Origin: Erysipelotrichales bacterium
GTDB lineage: Bacteria > Bacillota_I > Bacilli_A > Erysipelotrichales > Erysipelotrichaceae
Direction of reading: 5' to 3'
NCBI GenBank assembly: GCA_910576855.1
Contig: CAJTJP010000007.1
Location: 1 to 64,000 of the forward strand
DNA length: 64,000 bases
The notes under the pieces were generated by a model. That model did not search any database. It had not been told where the DNA came from and saw only the letters and a list, made by a program, of their open reading frames with translations. Below, in pieces: positions 18,058-25,559 of this stretch (the stretch's first letter is position 1; the number at the start of each line of letters is the position of its first letter). Both the position numbers and the translations under genes were made by a program.

Positions 18058-19581
18058 TTATAGTTGTATTTTTCCCGACATCAGATCGCTGAGCAGCGCA
18101 TCCCTTAACTCTGCCAACAATATATTTTGTTTATTATTTAAGTACATGATATGTGCTTTCCAACTATTGATAATCTGCATGATCAATTCTGATGCAATTT
18201 CTTTATCTTGCTGTTCGATCTTTATTTCGTTTTTCTTTTTACTAACTGATAAACAACTTTCTTTATCAATTTGGATTCCGAAAGACTTTAATTCTTCGTT
18301 CCAATCAGTCATTATCTTATTTCCGCGTTCTTGCATCTCGTACACACCATATAATCCCATTGCTTTTGCCAATGATTCATTAATTGTTATTTTAGTTACA
18401 TTTTTATCTCGAATATTTTCGTTTATATCATTGACGATGTTTTTCAAATCTCTATGTGTGTACTCTTTCTCAACAATGATATATCGTGAAGGTGTTAGCA
18501 TATAGTTTTCGTTTTTGATCGTTTCGATAGATACATATTTATAAAAATCAGACACGCTCGCTTTTTGTGAAATCACTTCTATGCAACGCTTTATATTCTC
18601 ATCAGAAAAAACATTGATTGTCTTTTTATACATCCTGTTTGTATGCGAAGTGCCGCCGTACTGGCCTTTTTGTTCTCTAACATCTTCTACGCATTCCTTT
18701 CGCATATCAACCATATGCACCTTGTTAACTGTTCGATTATTATCAAGCAGCAAAATGCTTGTGGGTATAGAAGTTGCTTCAAACATTTTATCCGGCAACG
18801 TAATGACTGTATCTAATAAATTATGATTGACCAGCTCTTTCACAACTTCACATTCCGATTTATTGCTTGTAGTTAAAACACTGTTAGGGAGAATATAAGC
18901 ACTTTTTTTCGCTTTAGATATTGCGTTTAACACAAATGCATAATTAGCATTTGATTCAGGCGGTATTCCATATTGAAAGCGACTGTCAAAAGATGCGAAT
19001 TCAGGATGTTTCCATTTGATGTTATACGGCGGATTACTTATAGCTCCGTCAATTCTTTCATAATCAACATCAATTCGATCTACAACAGTGATTGTTGAAA
19101 AATCATTTCCTTTTTTCAACTTGTAACAGCAGTATGTTTCATCGGATAAAATATCCTTTTGAACAACATAACCGCGTATATTTCGTAACGATAAATTAAA
19201 CAGCAGGTACGGGATTACGTTCTCGTCTAACTCTTCACATATAAATTCGGTATCCGGGTAATAGGACCAATATTGTATTGTGAGCGATCCGCTTCCCGCA
19301 CACTGATCATACACTTTGTTACATTTCCCCAGTAATTTGGATAATAAAACACCGATTGATTTGGGTGTATAGTCTTGTTTTTTTTCCTCTCTGTCTGCTT
19401 CGTAATATTGATATACTTTTTGAAGCCAGTCTATTTTCAAATCGCTGACAATATCAGTAAATTTCTGATGATATTCAAATTGGTTATTGACACTTACTGT
19501 TTTAAGTTTATTCGTTAATTCTTTAGTATTTTCAACACCGAAAAGCACCTTTAACTGATCCAATAACTCGGTCAACTCCAT
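18058..19581 (-). CDS. Orphan N6-adenine DNA methyltransferase (type I HsdM-like) of the prophage
   Basis: About 507 residues when started at the ATG at 19581, which has GGGTGGTG upstream; an upstream in-frame ATG lies in the terminator hairpin. The N-terminal helical part is followed by SAM-binding motif DQCAGSGSLTI near residue 100 and the catalytic N-P-P-Y near residue 190, typical of N6-adenine methylases of the HsdM group. The last 20 residues (LRDALLSDLMSGKIQL) resemble the end of HsdS specificity subunits, so recognition may be built in. No restriction gene is adjacent. A role in protecting phage DNA or in regulation is inferred. Confidence 0.85.
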   Translation of the reverse strand: MELTELLDQLKVLFGVENTKELTNKLKTVSVNNQFEYHQKFTDIVSDLKIDWLQKVYQYYEADREEKKQDYTPKSIGVLLSKLLGKCNKVYDQCAGSGSLTIQYWSYYPDTEFICEELDENVIPYLLFNLSLRNIRGYVVQKDILSDETYCCYKLKKGNDFSTITVVDRIDVDYERIDGAISNPPYNIKWKHPEFASFDSRFQYGIPPESNANYAFVLNAISKAKKSAYILPNSVLTTSNKSECEVVKELVNHNLLDTVITLPDKMFEATSIPTSILLLDNNRTVNKVHMVDMRKECVEDVREQKGQYGGTSHTNRMYKKTINVFSDENIKRCIEVISQKASVSDFYKYVSIETIKNENYMLTPSRYIIVEKEYTHRDLKNIVNDINENIRDKNVTKITINESLAKAMGLYGVYEMQERGNKIMTDWNEELKSFGIQIDKESCLSVSKKKNEIKIEQQDKEIASELIMQIINSWKAHIMYLNNKQNILLAELRDALLSDLMSGKIQL

Positions 19582-19599
19582 AAACACCACCCTTTCAAT

Positions 19600-19632
19600 C
19601 ATGAAAAAAAGCACTCCACATCAGTAAAGTGC
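19600..19632 (-). terminator. Strong intrinsic terminator ending the structured RNA
   Basis: On the minus strand AAAGCACT, a 12-base loop and AGTGCTTT are followed by a run of T. It lies directly upstream of the methylase start and closes the non-coding region to its right. Confidence 0.75.
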
Positions 19633-19960
19633 TTTCTCATGCTGCGTATGCAGCATATCTCAATTAATTTTCCTATGCAGCCCCAACCACGCCCACAGGG
19701 TGAACGACCAAGCATGTCCTAGAAACATGCAGGATAACAAACTTTATCAGAATGCTATACGCCGTCCTTGCCGACACCCACGTTGTTTCCTCAATACACA
19801 TTTCTTTAAGCCGGCCAACGGAGTTGCACCGCTGTTGAACGAGGGCAGTTCTACTACCGACATGTATGCCGGATTGCTCCGGCTATGATAGAAAAGAAGT
19901 GAAAACAATTGGATTTCGTAGGGATTAGCTCTTTCCCTCAAAATTCCTAATATCATTATA
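19600..19960 (-). ncRNA. Candidate structured non-coding RNA of the prophage
   Basis: About 360 bases with no convincing gene separate the sigma-like regulator from the methylase. Read on the minus strand, the stretch contains at least six self-complementary elements: GCCGG/CCGGC (19869-19884), GATAA/TTATC (19733-19748), GCATGT/ACATGC (19711-19731), CGCCC/GGGTG (about 19690-19705), the palindrome at 19639-19656 (ATGCTGCG/TGCAGCAT) and the final terminator. A TTGACG box and a TATAAT lie near 19955-19970, but not at normal mutual spacing. This is the pattern of a free-standing structured RNA. The family is not established; orphan HEARO/omega-like or another phage RNA class should be tested. Confidence 0.6.
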
Positions 19961-19992
19961 ACACGTCAACCCTATCACACGGTGGGACAATT

Positions 19993-20463
19993 TTAACAAA
20001 TTTTCTTTATTTTTTTTCGTATTCGCTTAATTGCCCTGTTTGTGTACTTATTGACTGTGTTCGATTTAAGATTTAATTCATCAGCAGCATCTTCTATATC
20101 GTTACATTGATATACCATTACATAAGTCTTAACTGTGTCGTGGAGAGATTCTGTAAGTATATTCATCCAACCATCCAATATTTCAAGTCTGCGTATGTAT
20201 TCTTTCAATTTGCTTTCAGCTTCAGACTTATTATTCGCAAGCTTGGCTTGTGGACTTAAACCATTTGGTGAAGTATCAGGCATTTTAGCAATACTGCCTC
20301 CTACGGATGGATTGTCTTGTTCACACTGGTAAGCTTTTACTAATTCCTCACACTCGAATTTTTTTTCTAGATAGAAGTAATAATTCATCAATTCGTTTTT
20401 AATGAAATTCTCTGTCTGTGTTCTTTTGTTTATCGCTGGCAATGTTTCAAATCTCCAATTCAT
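19993..20463 (-). CDS. Sigma-70 region 4-like phage regulator
   Basis: A 156-residue protein with a helical N-terminal two thirds and a C-terminal helix-turn-helix (DIEDAADELNLKSNTVNKYTNRAIKRIRKKIKKI) resembling sigma region 4. Small proteins of this type sit just before terminase genes in Firmicutes phages and switch on late transcription (ArpU/DUF1492-like role). It is the last gene before the non-coding region and the packaging genes, in keeping with that role. Regulation of late genes is inferred. Confidence 0.7.
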   Translation of the reverse strand: MNWRFETLPAINKRTQTENFIKNELMNYYFYLEKKFECEELVKAYQCEQDNPSVGGSIAKMPDTSPNGLSPQAKLANNKSEAESKLKEYIRRLEILDGWMNILTESLHDTVKTYVMVYQCNDIEDAADELNLKSNTVNKYTNRAIKRIRKKIKKIC

Positions 20464-20479
20464 TTAATCACCTCTTACC

Positions 20480-20572
20480 TTACTTGTCCCAAAACCACAA
20501 CGCTGTCGCCATCCCTATATACCAAGAAGGCAATGAAAAGTCTAAGTATTTCCATTGTCTTGCTCCATCCAC
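20480..20572 (-). CDS. Small conserved-looking phage protein of 30 residues
   Basis: A frame from the GTG at 20572 encodes MDGARQWKYLDFSLPSW followed by YIGMATALWFWDK and a stop. The aromatic, tryptophan-rich ending is like small proteins found upstream of the late regulator in related phages as I recall them. It overlaps the zinc-ribbon gene on its upstream side. No strong ribosome site is visible, so translation may be coupled. An overlapping frame starting at 20555 also has an ATG but gives a less typical product. Confidence 0.5.
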   Translation of the reverse strand: MDGARQWKYLDFSLPSWYIGMATALWFWDK

Positions 20573-20736
20573 TTTCTAAAACTTTCAGCGCAGTTTTCGC
20601 AAAGATCGTAGTTTGCTTCTTCATCGCATCCAAGGGCAACTATAAGTGCCCTCTTAAGATCAGTGCATATTCCGATAACGGTATTTTTATCTCTATCATA
20701 ATATTCCCCGCACCGATCACATTTCTTAGCATTCAT
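20542..20736 (-). CDS. Small zinc-ribbon-like phage protein
   Basis: A 64-residue protein with a CDRCGEYYDR knuckle at residue 6 and a second C-E-N-C pair near residue 46, so a four-cysteine zinc site is likely. It overlaps the preceding gene by 4 bases and the next small frame downstream. Function is unknown; it may be a DNA- or protein-binding adaptor in the replication/late switch region. Confidence 0.65.
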   Translation of the reverse strand: MNAKKCDRCGEYYDRDKNTVIGICTDLKRALIVALGCDEEANYDLCENCAESFRKWMEQDNGNT

Positions 20737-20939
20737 TTTCTTAGTCCTCCTTTTGCTTTCTGTAGTTCATCGAACGATAGTGGCGAATTATCAAAGTGTT
20801 CTTTGACAAGTGTTTCAAGTGTTGCAATATGTGCCTTCATTTTCATACAAAAATCATCACTGCATTCATTTACATATTCAGCGTCATAGTTGAATGCAAT
20901 ATTCTGTAATGCTTTTTCACATTCATCTCTAGTCAACAT
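20733..20939 (-). CDS. Hypothetical small phage protein
   Basis: A 68-residue acidic helical protein (MLTRDECEKALQNIAF at the start, LSFDELQKAKGG at the end) lying between two zinc-ribbon proteins with short overlaps on both sides. I recognise no family. The tight packing and shared overlaps make it likely to be translated as part of the early operon. Confidence 0.55.
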   Translation of the reverse strand: MLTRDECEKALQNIAFNYDAEYVNECSDDFCMKMKAHIATLETLVKEHFDNSPLSFDELQKAKGGLRK

Positions 20940-21171
20940 ATGTATCGCCCCAGTCTAAGCGCTGATCGCACTCATCACAGTGTTCCTCCGTTCCATCTAA
21001 TACTTCACCGCAGTAAGGGCATAAAGGCTCATCATCGTATATCCAATTAGGTTTTTTAGGTGTTGCCTTTTCCAGTAATTCGATAGACAGATCTAACGCT
21101 TCTCTTAACATTGAGTAATTACTGAGTGGGTAATTGCTTTTAATTGCCTTTATCGCTTCTTGATAATTCAT
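20929..21171 (-). CDS. Small phage zinc-ribbon protein
   Basis: An 80-residue protein: a helical N-terminus with NYPLSNYSMLREALDLSIELLEK, then a C-terminal zinc ribbon with CPYCGEVL and CDECDQRL. The two C-x-x-C knuckles are 14 residues apart. It follows the SNF2 helicase gene by 3 bases. It probably binds nucleic acid or a protein partner during replication. The exact role is unknown. Confidence 0.65.
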   Translation of the reverse strand: MNYQEAIKAIKSNYPLSNYSMLREALDLSIELLEKATPKKPNWIYDDEPLCPYCGEVLDGTEEHCDECDQRLDWGDTYVD

Positions 21172-21174
21172 TCC

Positions 21175-22554
21175 TTATCCTCCTATCTTTGCTTTCAGCG
21201 CTTCAATCAGCGCTTTCTGGGTTACGTCCTTCTGCTCCAGCGATTGCATTACATCCTCATCTATCGTTCCTTCTGCGATGATATGATAAACTCTTACGGG
21301 CTTTTTCTGCCCTTGTCTGTGCAGCCTCGCATTCGCTTGCTGATACAATTCAAGACTCCAGTTTGGAAGCGTGTACCAAACGACGATAGCGCCACCTTCT
21401 TGCAGGTTTAACCCATGTCCTACACTTGCCGGATGCACCAGCAGCATATCAATCTCACCACGATTCCAACGCCCCACATCCTCCGAAGTTTCAATCGCTG
21501 AGATAGTGTACGTATCCTTAAATCGCTCAACAATCCGTGTGTATTCGTGTTTGAAGTAATAGAGCACGAATACCGGCTCACCATTGGCTGATTCCGTTAA
21601 ATCCTCTAAAGCCTCAAGCTTTGTGTCATGTATCATTCGTACATTGTGCTCTTCACCGTATACCGCCCCTCCTGCAAACTGTAACAGCTTATTGCTGACA
21701 ACACCTGCATTTGCGCCGGCGATCACCCCGTCCTCGCTGATCTCCAGTATCTTCTCACGCTCAAATCGTTTGTATTGATCCAAGGTTTTCGGTGATAAGG
21801 TGACCGTGTGTCTGAGGTAGGAGCATGGAGGAAGTTTTAGCCAGTCCTCCGTCTTTAAACTCATACAAATATCGCTGATAGATTCAATGATTCGTCGTTT
21901 TGCATTCGGCTGTAGATTCCACTCATAGATGACATAGCCGTTTCGTCTGCCGGGTGTCAAGAATTGGCTTCTAAACACGGATAATGTTCTACCAAGTCTC
22001 TTTCCCGCATCCATGAGATATACTTGGCTCCATAGATCAGGGAGACCTTTGGGTGTCGGTGTTCCCGTAAGACCCACAAAGCGATCGACCAGCGGCATTA
22101 CTTTGCGTAGCGCCTTGAATCGCTTAGCTTGTGGTGATTTGAAGCAGGATAGCTCATCTATCACCACCATGTCATACGGCCAATCGCCTCGCCAGTACTC
22201 GACCAGCCAGGCTACATTTTCCCGATTGATCAGATAGATATCTGCTTCTTGCCGTGCAGCCTTGATTCGACTCTTCTTGTCGCCAACCAGCATACTGTAG
22301 CTCAGCTTCTGTGTATGTCTCCATTTCCTGATTTCGTTCGGCCATGTCGATTTTACAACGCGTATCGGTGCGATAATTAGCACCTTATCTATTTCAAATC
22401 TGTCATACATAAGCTCACAGATCGCTGTCAAGGTGATGATCGTTTTTCCAAGCCCCATAGGAAGAAACAGACCGCACTTTGGTTTATCTATCACCCACTG
22501 CTTTGCAGCCTGCTGATACGGATGCGGCTTAAAATTCATTGTGTTCATACTCAT
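21175..22554 (-). CDS. SNF2-family DEAD/DEAH helicase
   Basis: A 459-residue superfamily 2 helicase. Motif I is LPMGLGKTIITLTA near residue 35, motif II is VIDELSCFK near residue 136, GLTGTP is motif III, and the C-terminal RecA domain has GHGLNLQEGGAIVVWYTLPNWS and a QANARLHRQGQKKPVRVY motif VI. It is the standard phage SNF2 protein paired with a VRR-NUC nuclease. The true start may be the ATG near 22539, since the 5-prime end overlaps the nuclease gene by 26 bases. It likely remodels or unwinds DNA during phage replication or recombination. Confidence 0.88.
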   Translation of the reverse strand: MSMNTMNFKPHPYQQAAKQWVIDKPKCGLFLPMGLGKTIITLTAICELMYDRFEIDKVLIIAPIRVVKSTWPNEIRKWRHTQKLSYSMLVGDKKSRIKAARQEADIYLINRENVAWLVEYWRGDWPYDMVVIDELSCFKSPQAKRFKALRKVMPLVDRFVGLTGTPTPKGLPDLWSQVYLMDAGKRLGRTLSVFRSQFLTPGRRNGYVIYEWNLQPNAKRRIIESISDICMSLKTEDWLKLPPCSYLRHTVTLSPKTLDQYKRFEREKILEISEDGVIAGANAGVVSNKLLQFAGGAVYGEEHNVRMIHDTKLEALEDLTESANGEPVFVLYYFKHEYTRIVERFKDTYTISAIETSEDVGRWNRGEIDMLLVHPASVGHGLNLQEGGAIVVWYTLPNWSLELYQQANARLHRQGQKKPVRVYHIIAEGTIDEDVMQSLEQKDVTQKALIEALKAKIGG

Positions 22555-22870
22555 CCGGTAACGCGCCGTTCATGATATGTGTGATCAGCCAATCGATCTC
22601 CTCAGTGTTTTTCAGCACATAGACCTTTGCGCCTTGACCACGCAGCTGCTTAATTCGCCATTTCTGCATGTCACTCAATCTACCGCCCTTCGGCCGTTTG
22701 GTCTCGACGTAACAGTGCAGCCCATTAATCTCTAAACAGCGGTCGGGCACTCCTGCGACTCCGGGTGATGTGAATTTCCAACAGATGCCCCCAAGATTCT
22801 CAATTCTGTCTTTCAGATATTTCTCGACTGTTCGCTCCGGCTGATTTCTTGCCGTGCTTCTCCAACTCAT
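22529..22870 (-). CDS. VRR-NUC domain nuclease
   Basis: A 113-residue nuclease with the compact VRR-NUC core: E-x-x-V-E-K-Y-L at the start, GVAGVPDRCLE, YVETKRPKGGRLSDMQ and a final VYVLKN. The P-D...E-T-K pattern is the PD-(D/E)XK active site. It is adjacent to and overlapping the SNF2 helicase, a pairing common in phages and thought to process DNA structures. The ATG at 22870 follows an AGGAGGTGCG-like site. Confidence 0.88.
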   Translation of the reverse strand: MSWRSTARNQPERTVEKYLKDRIENLGGICWKFTSPGVAGVPDRCLEINGLHCYVETKRPKGGRLSDMQKWRIKQLRGQGAKVYVLKNTEEIDWLITHIMNGALPDEYEHNEF

Positions 22871-22881
22871 GTCGCACCTCC

Positions 22882-23155
22882 TATCTCGGAAACAACGGAA
22901 ACACTCTCCTACGCGTATATGTATATACGCGCGTTTAGGCGTATACAGGCATGCTCTATACTACCTAATTAAAATATTCATTAAGTGGTTCAAAAAATTG
23001 TTTCCATTGTTTCCGCCATTCATTTGCGCCTTTATTTAAAGGCTATTTTGTGGCAACAATTCTTAAAATAATTGTTTCCGTCTCTGTTTCCACTGTTTCC
23101 AGTGATTTTTGCTTTGTTTCCACACTTTGTTGCCATTTTTACACTTCTGTTTCCG
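22882..23155. repeat. Cluster of GGAAAC/GTTTCC repeats with a long dyad (candidate origin or iterons)
   Basis: Between the primase/VirE gene and the VRR-NUC gene, GTTTCC occurs at 23000, 23009, 23074, 23086, 23095, 23116 and 23149, and its complement at 22888 and 22897. A near-perfect dyad (arms CGCGTATAT and ATATACGCG around GT) lies at 22912-22931. A possible 34-residue minus-strand frame (23032-23136) overlaps the repeats but has no good ribosome site. The arrangement next to the replication initiator looks like an iteron-type origin or operator; this is inferred. Confidence 0.5.
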
Positions 23156-25559
23156 CTTTTATGTAAGCTCGCTGCTTGCCGTATTCTTTATTAATACGAA
23201 CAGGGTTTGGTAGTCTTTTCCATTGTGGAAGCCTTTCTAGGATACCGTTGATCTCTCTTGCCTCAGCGTTCGTGAGAGTGCCTCTGCTGCCGCCAAACAG
23301 CTCACACCATAACTCTAATGCGCAAACACGTTTACGCGCTACGCTCCCCTCTTCGCCTTGGTCCATCCATGCGATACGAGCGTAGCACTCCATATCGTCC
23401 CAATTTTCAGGGAGCTTGCGTTCTAAATAGTCGATGATGATCCCTTCCTTAGGGCTCTTATACGTATATTTATCCTGTATTAGCTCCGACACCGCCAATA
23501 ATTCGCCATCGAGATACAGCGGCTCCCTTTCAAGATATCGTGCCTTCGCCTCAGCCCACAGCTGGTCTCGCTCTTCACCTAGCTGTATAAAGATACCTTT
23601 TTTCTTTCGCTCTCTGTTCGTATCTATCGGCCAAAAGCGGCGATTTCCGGTATAATCTCTCAAGAACTCACTATCGTTCGTCGTACCAAAGAAAACACAT
23701 TTACGTGGGTTATCTGTAACCCTGCGTGCATATGCCTTCCTGTAACGGTCGTTGCGCTGCGAGATGAACTGCTTGATCCGCTCTACATCCGTTTTTCGCG
23801 TAGCTGTCAGCTCCGCCATCTCGATGATCCATGAGCCGTGAAGTGCTTCATAGCTCTCCTTGCCCACTAGCGAGCTGATGGAATCAGAAAACCAAGCACC
23901 GCCCATGATAGACAGCAAGTGGCTCTTTCCGATACCCTGTGTGCCGATAAGAACAGGCATATAATCATACTTACATCCGGGTTCGTAAGCGCGTGCTACG
24001 GCACCGGTGAAGGCCTTACGTGTAACGGCACGCGTATATGGATTATCAGTACTGCCCAAATAATCAATGAATAATGTATCTAACCTCTCAACACCGTCCC
24101 ATGACAGTGAATCGAGATAATCCGTCACCGGGTTGAACGCATTCTGCTCATGTACATACATGATTGCGTCATCTACCTTTCCTTTTGCGACGATGCGGTA
24201 ATCCTTTTCTAACAGATAACGAAGTGCCGCATCGTCCTCGTCCTTCCACCCGTTATCTTGTTTTCTATATTTCCACCATGGGAGCTTGCCGAGCTTGACA
24301 GGCTTCTGTTCATAACGATCAACACCGCCGATATTGCCTTTCAGTCTCGGATCATTGTTAAGTATCAGTACGATATTGTCCGTTGTCGGAGTATAATTAC
24401 CACGTTTATCTGTCTCCAGCTCGCCTAACCACTCAGTATTACCTTCTTCTACATCGGGAAAATCATTGAGTGCTGCACTCAGCCGCTCCTCCCCAAGCAG
24501 CTTCTTCGTTCCCTCGTCATGCGCCATAAAGTCCATCATTGCCACCCATGAAGGCAGCTTGTTGATCGGTGTATCTGCTTTTGCTTCCTCGTCTTTATAT
24601 CCGAATTTATGGATACGTACCAAGTCAAAAGCGTTACATAGACGCATACTGGCTGGGTCGGTCGCATGGTTGGAATAAGCGAAACAATCATCGTAGATCA
24701 CCAGTCCCCCAACCGTAGAACCTCCAATATAGGTATAGCGATCCTCCCGATTGGTTTCTTCGTAAACATCGCTCAAAAAGGTATCGATTGCCTCCTGTAT
24801 GGTATAGGCACGGCAGAACGCACCGATTAAACCGTCCTTTTCTAACGGATCGCCTTGTTTCTTGGCGTTTCTTTTATGTATCTCAGAAACTCTGCTTGAC
24901 ATCGGCCAAAAGGAAATATCGTGCCAATCGTCATATTGTGCCAATACATCATCAGGGTCTATCCAAGGTAATTCCTCTAAGGCTTGATACACATACTCAC
25001 CGTCGCTGCAGCAGCTTGGCCAATACATGAGCCTTGAAGCCTGATAAGTTGTATCATCGAAATAGTCAATACCTATCTCGTCCGCTACTTTACGTGCTAT
25101 CGCTTGATACTCATCCGGTGATACCTCACGGGAAAGCGGAAAAATGAATCGGTATCGAGGGGTCCGTGATGAATGGCTATGCGTGCTGTACATGACTACC
25201 GCATGTGAATACAACAGCCCTATATCATCCCATATGTCGATCGGTGCGTAGTCGGCATCCAGTGTTATCATAGAGCGTGCTATCACGCTCTCATCACATC
25301 GGCGCCCCTCTCTCAGCTTTCCGGCTACGAAGCCACCGACATCTTTGATCATATCGCGTTCCTTTTTACTCATTTTCTGATACTGACTGACACTTTCCTT
25401 GGTTCGTGTAGGTGTTTCTAGCTGTTTCAGAAATTCACTCCACGTTACCTCTTTATTTTTCCATTGTTTTGAATATCTGCTTTTTGCAGTAGCGATCCAA
25501 AGCTTTTTACCCAAGGTCTTCACCTCAATCCTTCTTATAATATTCGCTGATGAAGCCAT
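23139..25559 (-). CDS. Phage primase-helicase (PrimPol-like N-terminus plus VirE/SF3-type ATPase)
   Basis: An 806-residue protein. The N-terminal third contains a primase-like segment with the ARSMITLDADY metal site near residue 95 and YSTHSHSSRTPRYRFIFPLSR near residue 125, typical of archaeo-eukaryotic primases. The C-terminal half is the virulence-associated E family: PVLIGTQGIGKSHLLSIM Walker A near residue 530, IIEMAELTATRKTDVERIKQFIS, and FFGTTNDSEFLRDYTGNRRFWPI. It overlaps the DNA polymerase gene by 35 bases. It probably initiates phage replication and unwinds the fork. Confidence 0.88.
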   Translation of the reverse strand: MASSANIIRRIEVKTLGKKLWIATAKSRYSKQWKNKEVTWSEFLKQLETPTRTKESVSQYQKMSKKERDMIKDVGGFVAGKLREGRRCDESVIARSMITLDADYAPIDIWDDIGLLYSHAVVMYSTHSHSSRTPRYRFIFPLSREVSPDEYQAIARKVADEIGIDYFDDTTYQASRLMYWPSCCSDGEYVYQALEELPWIDPDDVLAQYDDWHDISFWPMSSRVSEIHKRNAKKQGDPLEKDGLIGAFCRAYTIQEAIDTFLSDVYEETNREDRYTYIGGSTVGGLVIYDDCFAYSNHATDPASMRLCNAFDLVRIHKFGYKDEEAKADTPINKLPSWVAMMDFMAHDEGTKKLLGEERLSAALNDFPDVEEGNTEWLGELETDKRGNYTPTTDNIVLILNNDPRLKGNIGGVDRYEQKPVKLGKLPWWKYRKQDNGWKDEDDAALRYLLEKDYRIVAKGKVDDAIMYVHEQNAFNPVTDYLDSLSWDGVERLDTLFIDYLGSTDNPYTRAVTRKAFTGAVARAYEPGCKYDYMPVLIGTQGIGKSHLLSIMGGAWFSDSISSLVGKESYEALHGSWIIEMAELTATRKTDVERIKQFISQRNDRYRKAYARRVTDNPRKCVFFGTTNDSEFLRDYTGNRRFWPIDTNRERKKKGIFIQLGEERDQLWAEAKARYLEREPLYLDGELLAVSELIQDKYTYKSPKEGIIIDYLERKLPENWDDMECYARIAWMDQGEEGSVARKRVCALELWCELFGGSRGTLTNAEAREINGILERLPQWKRLPNPVRINKEYGKQRAYIKAETEV

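Noticed and set aside
19747-19956. 69-codon frame inside the structured RNA region
   Set aside because: No ribosome site of note, odd composition, and it overlaps several hairpins; non-coding is more likely.
20475-20555. Minus-strand frame starting MEILRLFIAF
   Set aside because: The overlapping frame at 20480-20572 gives a more typical phage peptide ending in ATALWFWDK.
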